NCBI RefSeq assembly: GCF_049532965.1
Contig: NZ_CP186694.1
Location: forward strand, 930,001-994,000
Origin: Roseateles sp049532965
Lineage (GTDB): Bacteria > Pseudomonadota > Gammaproteobacteria > Burkholderiales > Burkholderiaceae_C
DNA length: 64,000 nt
Direction of reading: 5' to 3'
Numbering within the stretch: position 1 is the stretch's first letter; every line of letters starts with the position of its first letter. Under the pieces are notes generated by a model. It ran no database searches. It was not told the DNA's origin and saw nothing but the letters and a program-made list of their open reading frames with translations. The position numbers and the translations under genes are program-made. Below are positions 44,524 to 54,614 of this stretch, one piece after another.

Positions 44524-45741
44524 ATGCCCTCGTCTCCCCGCCAGCGCCGCCCAGCGTCCCGGACCTTGCCCGTTGCCCTGCGCGAGGAGGCCGGCCCGGC
44601 GGGCGCCTCCCGCGCACCGCTCCCGTCGGCCGGCGAACCTCGACCGATCGACCTTGCGCTGCAGGGCGGCGGCTCTCACGGTGCCTTCACCTGGGGCGTG
44701 CTGGACCGGCTGCTCGAGGACGGCCGGCTGCGCATCGAAGGGGTCTCCGGCACCAGCGCCGGCGCGATGAACGCAGCGGTCCTGGCCACAGGCTTCGCCC
44801 AGGGCGAAGCACTCGGCGCGAGGCAGGCGCTGTCGCGCTTCTGGCAGGACGTGTCGGGCGTGCCGGCCTGTTTCGGCGTCGTCGGCGAAGGGGCGGGGCC
44901 CACGGAGCCTGCCGTCAAGACGCCCGCCTGGGTGTTCAACCGCAGCGCCTGGCCGGGCGTCGCGGCCTGGGACGCGTGGCTGCGCCTGTGGAGCCCCTAC
45001 CAGCTCAACCCGTTCAATCTCGATCCCTTGCGGTCCATCGTCCAGCGGCATGTGGATGTCGAGGCGATGCGGGCGGGACCGATCAAGGTCTTTGTCACGG
45101 CCACATCGGTGCGGACGGGGCAGCCGCGGGTGTTCAGCGGCGAGGACCTGGGCATCGAGGCGCTGATGGCGTCGGCCTGCCTGCCGCACAGCGCGCAGAC
45201 GGTCGTCATCGACGACGAGCCGTTCTGGGACGGGGGCTTCTCGGGCAATCCGGCGCTCTGGCCGCTGGTCTACGGGACCGCGTGCGACGACGTGCTGCTG
45301 ATCCAGATCAATCCGCGCGAGCACGACGGCATCCCGAAGACGGCCGCCGAGATCGACGACCGCATCAACGAGATCACCTTCAATGCGAGTCTGGTGGCGG
45401 AGCTGCGTGCGATCGCCTTCGTGCAGCGGCTGCTGCGCGATCGCCGCATCGATCCCACCCGCTACAAGCACATGCGGCTGCACCGCGTGGCCGACGAGGA
45501 CGGGCTGGCGCCCTTCGGCGCGTCGAGCAAGCTCAACACCGACCCGCGGCTGCTGACGACGCTGTTCGGCCTGGGGCGCATCGCGGCGGACAAATGGCTG
45601 GCGACCTGCGCGAAGCACGTCGGACACGACAGCACGCTGGACATCGGCGAGGTGTTCCTGGCGAACCGCGTGCGCAATGCGAGGCCGGCGGAGAAGGTGG
45701 TGGGGAAGGGCGGTGGAGCGCCCGGCGTTGGCAAAGCTTGA
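44524..45741 (+). CDS. Patatin-like phospholipase
   Basis: 405-aa predicted lipid acyl hydrolase. The oxyanion loop ALQGGGSHGAFTWG, the nucleophile motif GVSGTSAGAMNAAV (GTSAG) and the dyad Asp in FWDGGFSGNPAL are all intact, so it should be active. There is no signal peptide; the first 40 residues are Arg/Pro/Ala-rich. It fits the bacterial RssA-like or patatin group that acts on membrane lipids or polyhydroxyalkanoate-linked lipids. The gap to the next gene (about 220 bp) shows no other feature. Confidence 0.93.
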   Translation: MPSSPRQRRPASRTLPVALREEAGPAGASRAPLPSAGEPRPIDLALQGGGSHGAFTWGVLDRLLEDGRLRIEGVSGTSAGAMNAAVLATGFAQGEALGARQALSRFWQDVSGVPACFGVVGEGAGPTEPAVKTPAWVFNRSAWPGVAAWDAWLRLWSPYQLNPFNLDPLRSIVQRHVDVEAMRAGPIKVFVTATSVRTGQPRVFSGEDLGIEALMASACLPHSAQTVVIDDEPFWDGGFSGNPALWPLVYGTACDDVLLIQINPREHDGIPKTAAEIDDRINEITFNASLVAELRAIAFVQRLLRDRRIDPTRYKHMRLHRVADEDGLAPFGASSKLNTDPRLLTTLFGLGRIAADKWLATCAKHVGHDSTLDIGEVFLANRVRNARPAEKVVGKGGGAPGVGKA

Positions 45742-45960
45742 CCCCACGACATCGCGAGGCGGGGCATTTCGTTGCGGTCCGTTCGTGCGCTGTTGGGTGA
45801 GTCCGCGGCATGTGGTCTGGATGCAGTGATTGGGTCGTGGCTGGCTCGGCGTACCCACGCTAGACTGCCAAGCCCGTCTCGCAGAGTTCAGAACGTCATG
45901 AATCCAATGCCGGACACGATCCAATGCATGCGGAAGTGATCAAGCGGTGGATTGAGCGCG

Positions 45961-47282
45961 ATGGTTGATCTTCGTTTCACCCTTACCTGGGGGGCCGCGT
46001 CAGCCGGCGAGCCTGAGTTGCGTGCGACTGCTGCGCAACTAGGCATCTTTGTCGGCGAGGTCAGTGTGACTCGCAGTGAAGACATCTGGTCGCAGACGGT
46101 TCGCGACGACGTCTTCGTCGCGGCATACCCGCTGGCAATGTGGTTCGCCAGCTCCTGGTGGCGAATGAACCATGAGCCTCTTCCACCCTCAGGCAGGCAA
46201 CCCTCGCATGATTGGCGCATGGCGCACGAGTTGGGCGCGGCGAATCACGGGTTTGTCTGGCCCAGTGTCGTGATGGCGACCGACGAGGAAGCGATGCTCG
46301 TCTGGGCTGCACCGTCTATGACGCCGCAACAGTCGATTCGATACCTGCAAGGCGTGTCCGGACCTCAAAGCGTTCCGATGGCGTCTTTCCGACGCAGCGT
46401 GAGCGAGTTCATTCAGGCGACATTGAACCGGCTCGCGGCGAAACAAGTCGGACCATCCGAACTCGCCTCGCTATGGGCGATCGTGCAAGAAGACCTGGCT
46501 GATCCCGAGGCCACCCGGCGCCGGGCGCTCGAGGCAAAGCTGGGATTTGACCCCGAGGAATGTCCGGCCGAGGCTTTGGACTCAGCGCTCTCCTGGGAAG
46601 GCGAGGTCGGTCGCGGAGCCCTTTCCGAACTTGCGCCCGCCATCGCTCAATCGGGAGGGGCGCCAACCTGGACGACATTGGCAGGCTCAGGAGCGAGGAC
46701 GGCCTCATCGGATCACCCACCATCAGGAGTGACGACATTGATCACCTGACAGCCGGACTTCCATGGCAGCGTGCCGCCCATGCCGCGCGGTCACTTCGGC
46801 GGCGCATCGGTAACGAAGCAGAGCCTCTTGGGAATGAGCTGTATGACCTGCTCGGACTGTCCGACGCTCAAATCGCCAACTGGCGGGCATTGAGCGCCCG
46901 ATCGCCTGTGGGAGTCGCTGTGCCGATGGACGGTGACCGGCTGAAGTTCATCCCCAGGAAGCGAAATGTTCAAGGCCAGCGCTTCGAGTGCGCGCGCTTC
47001 CTGGCCGAGCACTTGCGTCCTGCCGAGGACCGCGGATGGCTTGCATCGACCGACCTTCATACCTCGCGGCAAAAGTACCAGCGCGCGTTCGCGGCTGAAC
47101 TGCTGTGCCCCATCGATGCGCTTGCGAACTTCCTGGATGGAGACTTCTCCGCCCCCGCCATTGATGACGCCACCGAGAATTTCAATGTCAGCGAGCAAGT
47201 GATCAGGTCGTCGCTCGCGAACAATGGTTTTCTGCCACCGAGTTCCTGGGCCGCGCACATGCCGTATCGGACAGCCGCCTGA
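45961..47282 (+). pseudogene. ImmA/IrrE-like gene with a single-base frameshift, degenerate active site
   Basis: Two overlapping plus-strand frames read as one protein. The first (from ATG 45961) runs to SELAPAIAQSGG; the second continues as ANLDDIGRLRSEDGLIG to the stop at 47282. Adding one base in the G run near 46654-46660 joins them into about 440 aa. The second part has the IrrE/ImmA (M78) layout: FECARFLAEHL where active enzymes have an HExxH helix, QKYQRAFAAELLCPIDAL, and a terminal VSEQVIRSSLANNGF. The zinc-binding HExxH is replaced by RFLAE, so it would lack protease activity even if restored. The break is either a real mutation or an assembly error. Confidence 0.72.
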
Positions 47283-47298
47283 TTCTGTGTTCCAGGCG

Positions 47299-48306
47299 TC
47301 AGCACCCGAAGGCATGCGCCAACCCGGCCACCTCGCGCTCGAAGATCATCCGCTCCCGCTGCACCGCCTGCCGCGCCGGGCGCGACAGTTCCAGGTACAG
47401 CTCGAAGTCGCGCATCACGCCGGCGGCGCCAGCGAACACCTGATCGACCTGGTCCGGCTTGAAGTAGCACTCCTGCGGCAGCGCATAGTCGCGCGCGGCA
47501 CCGACATCCAGCGCGAAGACGCAGCAATCGCGCATCAGCGCCTCGCGCGCCAGCCGGTCCTTGCCGGGGAAGTTGCCCAGGTCGATGAACAGCTTGCTGC
47601 GGCCCAGCGCCTCATACACCTGCGCCCGCGTCAGCCCGCGGATCAGGTGCACCTTGCACCCGTTCTCCCGCTCCAGCCGCGCCGCGATCGCGCCGACGTC
47701 GTAGACCACCTTGTGGTTGGCGTTGAGCGCGATGTCGGTCTTGGCCGCCGTCTCGAACACCGGCTCGCCCTCGGCCGGCTGCGGTTTGCCGGGCGTGTAG
47801 TCCGACAGCGGCAGCGTCCGCAGGCATCCCAGCGCGCGAATCACGTCGTGCGCATAGGTGGATTGGTAGGTGTGCAGCACCCGCTCGCTGCGCAGCAGGT
47901 TCATGTTGATCCGGTTGACCGACAGATACTCGAACGCGTTGTCGATGCTGAGCCACCACACCATCGGCGTGCAGGGCTGGAAGTAGCGCAGCCAGTGCAC
48001 ATACGTCTCGGCCAGCACCACGCAGGTGTCCGGCGTCATCGCGATCTCCTCGGCCAGCCGGACCTGGTACTTCTGGTAGTCCGCCACCGTGTTCGGGCGC
48101 GGCTGCAGCTTCAGCGCGGTGCCCGCCGTGAGACCGTTGCGGCGGAACAGGTCATCGATCGCCGGCAGGTCCGTCGGCAGTACGTACCAGACGCGCGCAT
48201 CGTGGCCCTGCCGGATCAGTGAGTCGGACAGCTGGTGCAAGGCCTCCGGCCCGCCCGTCTGCACGCCATGGGGAATCAGGATGACGATCTGCTTCTTCGC
48301 GTTCAT
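47299..48306 (-). CDS. Glycosyltransferase-like protein (GT-B fold)
   Basis: 335 aa, no signal peptide. It opens with a Rossmann-type strand and glycine turn (IVILIPHGVQTGGPEALHQL), continues with VVLAETYVHWLRYF and MVWWLSIDNAFEYLS, and has a second domain with KVHLIRGLTRAQVYEAL and FIDLGNFPGKDRLAREALMR, the place where GT-B enzymes bind the nucleotide sugar. No exact family recognised. It is the last of three glycan-transfer genes running with the large minus-strand block. A role in making surface glycan or modifying the neighbouring repeat proteins is inferred. Confidence 0.75.
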   Translation of the reverse strand: MNAKKQIVILIPHGVQTGGPEALHQLSDSLIRQGHDARVWYVLPTDLPAIDDLFRRNGLTAGTALKLQPRPNTVADYQKYQVRLAEEIAMTPDTCVVLAETYVHWLRYFQPCTPMVWWLSIDNAFEYLSVNRINMNLLRSERVLHTYQSTYAHDVIRALGCLRTLPLSDYTPGKPQPAEGEPVFETAAKTDIALNANHKVVYDVGAIAARLERENGCKVHLIRGLTRAQVYEALGRSKLFIDLGNFPGKDRLAREALMRDCCVFALDVGAARDYALPQECYFKPDQVDQVFAGAAGVMRDFELYLELSRPARQAVQRERMIFEREVAGLAHAFGC

Positions 48307-48363
48307 GCGGGGACTTTCGGAAGGTCTCGGGTGTTGTCGTCGGGGAGGGCGTCGCTCGGGCGC

Positions 48364-49110
48364 TCAGCCGAGCGCCGCCAGCCGCGCCTGTAGCTTCTTC
48401 GCGGTGGCCGGGGACACCACTTCCAGGCCGGGCAGCAGGTAGCCGCTGCGGCTCTTGAGGATGCGGTCGGACAGGTGGTCCAGCAGGAAGTCCGGCATCT
48501 CGCGGTAGACGCTGGGCAGGTGGAAGATGCCGTGGAAGCCGAACGTGGGGTAGGGCACCGCCGGGAACTCGACCGAGAAATGCGAGGCGATCGCCTTCGG
48601 CGCGAAACGGCAGTTGGCGCGCTCGAGCGTGTCGCGCATCGTGCGGCAGATGAAGAGGTCTTCCGCTTCGCTCGGATCGGGGTAGTCCAGTTGAGCGACC
48701 GCATGGACCAGCCGCTTCGACCGCCATGAGAAGCCGCCGTTGCCGACGTCATTGCGCTCGTAGTTCGGCCACGGCGCGCCGATGTAGTCGTAATGCAGGA
48801 AGTGCGGCGAGAACTGGTCCGCGTTGAGCACGAAGCCGTCGTACTGGATCACCAGCACATGATCGGCGCTCAGGTGATCGGCCAGACGGCGCGTGATGAT
48901 CAGGTTGTAGTCGGTGATCGAGCGCAAGGTCGGGACGGGGATCACCGGCAGCCCTGGCCAGAGTTCCGGCCGGTCCGAATAGATCAGCACCTGGCTGAAT
49001 GGCAGCCCCTGCGCCTCCATCAGCCGCATGCTGTGCAGCAGCGCCTGGCGCGCCAGCACATGCAGGTCGGTGTCGACGATGGCGACGGCAATGCTCGGTT
49101 TGCCGCTCAT
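48364..49110 (-). CDS. DUF5672-family glycosyltransferase-like protein
   Basis: 248 aa from the ATG at 49110, which overlaps the preceding stop (TGATG). Key pattern: VLVIQYDGFVLNADQF, YDYIGAPWPNYERNDVGNGG, FSWRSKRLVHAV and EDLFICRTMRD, then HFSVEFPAV. The YDGF/DYIGAPW/VGNGGFS set marks DUF5672, related to GT-A type transferases (DxD-like position occupied by YDG). Coupled translation with the GT4 gene upstream suggests the same pathway. Confidence 0.85.
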   Translation of the reverse strand: MSGKPSIAVAIVDTDLHVLARQALLHSMRLMEAQGLPFSQVLIYSDRPELWPGLPVIPVPTLRSITDYNLIITRRLADHLSADHVLVIQYDGFVLNADQFSPHFLHYDYIGAPWPNYERNDVGNGGFSWRSKRLVHAVAQLDYPDPSEAEDLFICRTMRDTLERANCRFAPKAIASHFSVEFPAVPYPTFGFHGIFHLPSVYREMPDFLLDHLSDRILKSRSGYLLPGLEVVSPATAKKLQARLAALG

Positions 49111-50264
49111 CACATCAGGTCCAGCAACTGCTTCGTCACCGTCGCCCACGAGAAGCGCTGCGCCAGTCGCTGGTGGGCGGCTTCACGGCGCGGCATCGGG
49201 GTCAGGCGTTGCTCGACCACCTGCAGCATGGCCTCCCGCAGGTCGTCCAGGTCCGGCACCACGAAGGCACCCACCGGCTGCGGCGCGTCCGCCGCCGTGC
49301 CGGGACGGCTGTGCAGGCGGTGGCAGAGCTCGGGCGGCGTGAAGTCGTCGGTGGCGCCGCCGCCGCTGACGATCACATGGGTGCCGCATCCCATCGCCTC
49401 CAGCACCGGCAGGTTGAAGCCCTCGGCGCGGTAGGGCGACACGTAGGCGTCGGACAGCGCGTAGAGCGAGCGCAGCTGCGGCAGGTTCAGGCTGCTCGAG
49501 AGGATGGCGATGCCGTCGCGCACCTGCGGGGAATTCAGCTGCGGCGCCCGCGTGGCCAGCTCGGCGAAGAGACGCTCCACGCCGATGCCATACAAGCCCT
49601 GGTGGTCCTTGAGGATCAGCCGCACCGGCAGCCCCTGCAGCCGCAGTTCCGCAAAAGCGAGCAGCAACAGGTCGATGCCCTTGTTCCAGGTCGCGACGCC
49701 GACGTTGCTGAACACCGTCTCGTGCGGGTGCATGCCCAGCGCCGCCCGGGCGGCCTGGCGCTGCTCGGGCGTCATCGGGAAGAAGGTGTCGGTCTTGTAG
49801 CCGTGCGGCACCACCATGACCTTGTCGGCGTCGAAGCCGTAGTCGACCAGGCGGGCCTTGGACCAGCGGGTCGGCGTCACCACGACATCGTCCCCCTGCG
49901 TCAACGCGGAGGGCGCCATCTCGGGCGGATCGAAGCTCTTGCCGGAAAGACCGAATTCGGTGACGACGAAGGTGGCATTGCGGCGCGCGGCGGCGGGGTC
50001 GCCCAGCCGGACCGGCGAGGCGATGCGCAGCCGCACGTCCATGACGCGGTCGCCGGGATCCGGCAGGCCCTCGATGATCGCCCGCTCCTCGGGAGAGAAG
50101 CCGGAATCCAGCTTGCTCTTGTCCCAATGCGGCATGAAGAATGGCGCGTCCCGGTGGAACAGCTCGAACCGCGGGTCCTTCACCATCTCCAGGATCTGGT
50201 TCTGATTGACCATCGCGATGGAGTGGTTCACCCCGCGCCAGCCCTCGATGCACAGTGTCTTCAT
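49110..50264 (-). CDS. Glycosyltransferase family 4 protein
   Basis: 384 aa. The C-terminal nucleotide-sugar domain is clear: FSNVGVATWNKGIDLLLLAF, RLILKDHQG, and the E-x7-E motif in AEGFNLPVLEAMGCGTHVIV. The N-terminal acceptor domain starts LCIEGWRGVNHSIAMVNQ. It retains both glutamates expected of retaining GT4 enzymes. It heads the three-gene glycan set and lies 85 bp after the large unknown protein gene on the same strand. Donor and acceptor sugars are unknown. Confidence 0.92.
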   Translation of the reverse strand: MKTLCIEGWRGVNHSIAMVNQNQILEMVKDPRFELFHRDAPFFMPHWDKSKLDSGFSPEERAIIEGLPDPGDRVMDVRLRIASPVRLGDPAAARRNATFVVTEFGLSGKSFDPPEMAPSALTQGDDVVVTPTRWSKARLVDYGFDADKVMVVPHGYKTDTFFPMTPEQRQAARAALGMHPHETVFSNVGVATWNKGIDLLLLAFAELRLQGLPVRLILKDHQGLYGIGVERLFAELATRAPQLNSPQVRDGIAILSSSLNLPQLRSLYALSDAYVSPYRAEGFNLPVLEAMGCGTHVIVSGGGATDDFTPPELCHRLHSRPGTAADAPQPVGAFVVPDLDDLREAMLQVVEQRLTPMPRREAAHQRLAQRFSWATVTKQLLDLM

Positions 50265-50349
50265 CCGGCCGATTGTGTCCCCAGGCCGCCCGGACCATGC
50301 CCCGATAAGGGGGACAGGGACGGCCTACTCCCACCCACAGGCCCGGCCT

Positions 50350-53300
50350 TCAGACGTCCAGGGCGGCGATGTCCAGCAGGCTGCCGGAGGCGACCGACGT
50401 CGCGTCGTCGTCGGCCGCGGCCGTTCTCAGGCCCGTTGCCACCTCCAGCACCAGCAACTCCCGGGCGCCGAAGGCCGTACCGATCTTCCCGGCCAGCGCC
50501 AGCCTGCCGCCGCCCAGCAGCCGGTCGACTTCCGAGCGGCCGCCGGGCAGCGTGGTGGCAGTCGCGTCGAAGCCTCCGCCCCAGGCGCTGGCCGCCTGCT
50601 GCGACTCGGTGACGCTCAGCTTGGCTGGCCGCCAGCTCGACGGCTGGGCCGTCAGCGCGGCGATCTGGCGCTGCAGTTCCTCGGCCTGCTCGGCGGCCCC
50701 GGCGTCCCGTGGCACCGTGGGCGGCAGCGGACGTTGCAGCAGGGCGAGCCGGTCCATGCAGGCGTTGATGGCCTCCGCTGCCTCCACGGTGAGGCATTGG
50801 CGTTCCGTATACAGGCGGCCGGGACCGGCCGGCAGGTTCACCAGTTGGTGCAGGAAGTCGTCGAGCTTGCGCTCGCCGCTGCCATGCGGCGCGCCGGGTC
50901 CCGCGTCGCTCACTCCCTTCGCCCAGCCCTCGCGTTGCCCGTTGACCGCCCGGATGAAATCGTCGCGCACGCCGAACTCGCGGATCCTGGCCGACCGGGC
51001 CGCGCTGACCTTGCCATCGTCGGTGGCGATGCGCACGAGCCCGCTGGTGGACTGGATGAGGATTTCCGTTTCCACGCCGACCCGATGCCGCCCGAACAGC
51101 GCAACGTGGCGGCCCGAGGGTAACGGCAGCATCGGATGGCTGAGCCCGACGCTCGCGCCGGTGCGCAAGGCCGTGCGCGAGCCCTGTTCGGTCTGCACGT
51201 TGCGCGCCGTGCCCGCCGCGTCGCGCGACCGTTTCCTGTCGAAGAACGTGTGCTTGATGCCGGCGCTCGCGGTGGCGGAGACGCCGACCCCCGGCGCCAC
51301 CTGGGCCGTGGCCATGCCTTCGAGCGACAGGGACACGTCCGCGGTGGTGGCCTTGGCCTCGTTCCAGCCGAAGGAGACGTCCTGGCGATCGCCGAGTTGC
51401 TCGACCATCTGCGCCCACATGGCGCCCCCATGCGCGGGGCGGGCGGCGGGCGGCTGATCGGCGATCCGGAAGACCGCGTCGACCACGCGCTCATTCACCG
51501 ACCGCTCGTCGCGTGGGCCGAAAGCGCCTGCTGGATCGGGCGACGGACCGCGGTGCTCGCGACCCTCCGTGCGCGTGCGGATCATCAGCCCCCGTGAGCG
51601 GAGGTGCGACGCACCCAGGCGCGCCATCGCCTGGGCCGACACGTTGAACACCGGTCCCACCTCCGCGCCCACCCGCACACCGGCGCCGACGGAGCCGGCG
51701 ACCCGCCGCTCGCTGCCGAGGTACAGGATGCCGGCCTCCGCCATGCCGGTCCGCAGCACGGCGGCGCGGGACCGTTCCGCATTGACCTCGACGACCGGGG
51801 TGATGCCGGTCTGCAGGCCGCCCAGGCCCGAGACGCTGGCGGCCGCCATGCCGGCGGTGACGCCGATGGCATGCCGCCGTCCATCGCCGTATGCGCTCAA
51901 CGGGGCGCCGGTGGCCGCGAAGACGATCTGCTTCAGCATGTCCCTGCGCTCCGCAGGCGTGCCGGCGTCGAAGGCGGCCTGCAGCCCTTTCATGTCCTTG
52001 CCGGGGTCGATTGGGCCGCGCGGTGTCAGGATCTCCCGCATGTTGCCCAGCGGACCGGCCCGCAGCAGCGTGGTCAGCGGGGACTTGTCCTTGCCGGCCA
52101 GCTGGCGCAGCGCGCGGTACGGCGCTGCCAGCCGGTGGGCCCGGGCGGGCGTGAGACCCTCCGGGGTCCGGCACGCGAGGTCGATGTAGCGGACGAACTT
52201 GCGCAGGCGCTTCGCCATCCGATGGAAGTCCGAATCCTGGCCGCTTTCCGTGAAGCCGTTGCGCAGCGCGACATAGGCCGGCTTCAGGTCGGGCCGGCGC
52301 TCGGCCTGGTCGGGTGCGCGGCGCAGGTTCTCGGCCGCGTACACGAAGGCCTGCACGGCCAGCGTGGATCGATGTTCCGGATCGACCGGGCCGCCGGGCC
52401 GTCGGCGTACGTTGCCGGAGCCCAGCCGGGCCGCGTCGAGCCACTCCGAGTTCCGCGGGTGGGCCTTGATCGCTTCCCAGACGTCGGTCGTCGACTGGCT
52501 CCCTGCCACCTTCAGGCCTTGCGCCAGCAAGGCGTCCTCGGCGCGCAGGCCGAGCTTGTAGAGCTCCAGCAACCCCTCGGCCTCGGGACGCGCCATCGAG
52601 TTCTCGGGCGGAGCGGCCAGGCCTTGAAGGTCGAGCAGAGCCTGGAAGCCACCGGATGTGCTTGCCAGCGCGCGCCGCGTCGCGTTGGCAATGCGGCCGG
52701 TGCGATCGGCGCTCGCCGGATCGCCGGCGCTCGATCGCTCATCCAGCGGCTCATGCAGCGGCATGCTCGGGGACGGGCCGGCACTGGACTCGACAACCAG
52801 CGGTCGCAGCAGCGCCGGCACGTCGTTGCGCAGGCCGTCGAGCGCTCGCAAGGCGTGGGTGGGGTGGGCCGTGACAGACCGGAGCGCCGAGGCGATCAGC
52901 AGTCCTTGCTCATACCGCAGGCGGTGGCTGGCGGGTCGCCCGTCGCCGCCGTGGCTGGAAAGGTCCAGCAATGCCAGCGCCAGCCGGCCCGCGGCTGCCG
53001 CCGATGTGCTGTCCGCCGCGCCTCCCGAGGCGGGCGAGGCGAACATCCGGACGATCTCGTCGCTGAAGTCCTTGGCGCGCCCGTAGGCCGCGGGGATGTA
53101 GACCCGGGGCGGTGTGTCCGGTACCTTGATGGCGCTTGCTCCCTGCACCGCGCTGGGAGAGAGGCCGGTGGCGCTCACGACGCCGCGGGCGGTCTCCCGG
53201 GAGGCGAGCTGGACCAGGTGGTCCACGGCCCGCGAGCCGGACTGGCGGGTGGGACGTGCGGGGATACGCGCGGGCCGGGACGAAGCACCGTCCCCGGACA

Positions 53301-54420
53301 CCACGGTCGGTGAAGCCGTGCTGCGCGAGAGCGTCACGGGCCCGATCGCGATCTCGACCTGCGGGGCGGCCGTGCGCAGCTTCAGCGCCTGGAAGGGACG
53401 GCGCAGGCGATCGGCCAGCCGGCTGGTCCATCGCGCCGAAGCGCCTGGCGACCCACCGGAGGCCGGCTGAACCTGCGGCAACGCTTTGATGAGCGTCGCC
53501 AATGCCTCCTCGGGCAAGCCCCAGGACTGAGGCCAACCTCGCAGCGCCATCGCTTCCTGCGCCGTATCGTCGGCGTAGGCGGCGCGTTGCTCACAGGCCG
53601 TCCGGACCGTCTCCGCCTCGCGGGCGGTCGCGGCCTGCTCGGCTGCGCCGACCTGCAAGCCTTCGAATACGGCATGGGCATCGGTGACGGCCTTTCGGGC
53701 GGCTTGCTCCTTCTCCTGGTGCCGGAACCGGGTGAGGCCGTCTTTTAGCCCGGCCGCGAGGTCTTGTTGGAGGCCCGTGACCTTGCCCTGCGCTGCGACG
53801 AGGTTCTCCCTGGCGCGCGAGGCCGCTTCGCTGGTGACGCTGAGCTGCATGCGAGCCGCCGTGGCCTCGTCCGTGGCTTCGACCAACGCGCGATGGGCCT
53901 CCACCGCTGCCGCGCTGGCGGACACCGCCGCCACTGCTGCAGCGTCGAACGCGGTGACCACCGACGCCATCCGGTCCCAGGCGCTGGCCACGTCGGACCG
54001 CAGGCCGGCGAGCGAAGCGGACGCTCCCGCTGCGGCCTCGGCAGCCGTCCAACGCCGACGGAAGTCCTGCACGGCGTGGCGGTGCGAGCTCAGCATCGCC
54101 TCGGCGTCGGCATGCGCATCGATCCGTCGCAGCAACTCGGCGCGCGCCCGTTGCATCGATTCCGCCGCGGCGGCGGCCCCGTGGGGCTGAGGTCGGTGCA
54201 AAGGGGCGGCCGATCGGCCGCGTCCCAGCAGGTCCAGACGAGCCCGGCGTGCTGGACCCGGGTCGGCGCGCGCGCCGGACCGGCCAGCACCATCAGGCAG
54301 GTGGAGGGGCTCGGGCGGCGAGCTTGTCGCCGCTGTAGGGGCCGCCGTGGGGGCCGCCGCGATGGGGACGCCAGCACGACTGGCACCGAACAGGCTGAAC
54401 CGCAACGTCGAACTCCTCAT
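50350..54420 (-). CDS. Very large protein of unknown function, effector-like
   Basis: 1356 aa with no classical signal peptide; the N terminus (MRSSTLRFSLFGASRAGVPI, then about 60 Ala/Pro/Ser/Arg-rich residues) is disordered in style, as in type III effectors. Residues about 85-260 are Ala/Glu/Gln-rich and likely coiled coil. The middle is helical. From about 860 the protein turns into alternating polar/apolar stretches rich in Gly (VSGLGGLQTGITPVVEVNAE, VGAGVRVGAEVGPVFNVSAQ, VSFGWNEAKATTADVSLSLE, VGVSATASAGIKHTFF) suggesting beta-barrel or beta-sandwich strands. This overall plan recalls AvrE-type effectors, but I could not confirm homology. It lies between the octad-repeat genes and the glycosyltransferases. 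Confidence 0.8.
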   Translation of the reverse strand: MRSSTLRFSLFGASRAGVPIAAAPTAAPTAATSSPPEPLHLPDGAGRSGARADPGPARRARLDLLGRGRSAAPLHRPQPHGAAAAAESMQRARAELLRRIDAHADAEAMLSSHRHAVQDFRRRWTAAEAAAGASASLAGLRSDVASAWDRMASVVTAFDAAAVAAVSASAAAVEAHRALVEATDEATAARMQLSVTSEAASRARENLVAAQGKVTGLQQDLAAGLKDGLTRFRHQEKEQAARKAVTDAHAVFEGLQVGAAEQAATAREAETVRTACEQRAAYADDTAQEAMALRGWPQSWGLPEEALATLIKALPQVQPASGGSPGASARWTSRLADRLRRPFQALKLRTAAPQVEIAIGPVTLSRSTASPTVVSGDGASSRPARIPARPTRQSGSRAVDHLVQLASRETARGVVSATGLSPSAVQGASAIKVPDTPPRVYIPAAYGRAKDFSDEIVRMFASPASGGAADSTSAAAAGRLALALLDLSSHGGDGRPASHRLRYEQGLLIASALRSVTAHPTHALRALDGLRNDVPALLRPLVVESSAGPSPSMPLHEPLDERSSAGDPASADRTGRIANATRRALASTSGGFQALLDLQGLAAPPENSMARPEAEGLLELYKLGLRAEDALLAQGLKVAGSQSTTDVWEAIKAHPRNSEWLDAARLGSGNVRRRPGGPVDPEHRSTLAVQAFVYAAENLRRAPDQAERRPDLKPAYVALRNGFTESGQDSDFHRMAKRLRKFVRYIDLACRTPEGLTPARAHRLAAPYRALRQLAGKDKSPLTTLLRAGPLGNMREILTPRGPIDPGKDMKGLQAAFDAGTPAERRDMLKQIVFAATGAPLSAYGDGRRHAIGVTAGMAAASVSGLGGLQTGITPVVEVNAERSRAAVLRTGMAEAGILYLGSERRVAGSVGAGVRVGAEVGPVFNVSAQAMARLGASHLRSRGLMIRTRTEGREHRGPSPDPAGAFGPRDERSVNERVVDAVFRIADQPPAARPAHGGAMWAQMVEQLGDRQDVSFGWNEAKATTADVSLSLEGMATAQVAPGVGVSATASAGIKHTFFDRKRSRDAAGTARNVQTEQGSRTALRTGASVGLSHPMLPLPSGRHVALFGRHRVGVETEILIQSTSGLVRIATDDGKVSAARSARIREFGVRDDFIRAVNGQREGWAKGVSDAGPGAPHGSGERKLDDFLHQLVNLPAGPGRLYTERQCLTVEAAEAINACMDRLALLQRPLPPTVPRDAGAAEQAEELQRQIAALTAQPSSWRPAKLSVTESQQAASAWGGGFDATATTLPGGRSEVDRLLGGGRLALAGKIGTAFGARELLVLEVATGLRTAAADDDATSVASGSLLDIAALDV

Positions 54421-54614
54421 CGAGACGACGTTCGGGCACTGCCACGACCGCCGTGCACGACCGCGTCAGCGGCCGAAGGTGAAGCGACAGTGGTCCGTTG
54501 GTCGTACGAAGTTCCGAACGACAACCCCAACAGGGCGGTGACCGAATGGGCGTTCGCGAGGGCGAGTCCGCATCGCGCACGCACACGCGTGCGCGGTCAC
54601 GGTCACGGTCAGCG

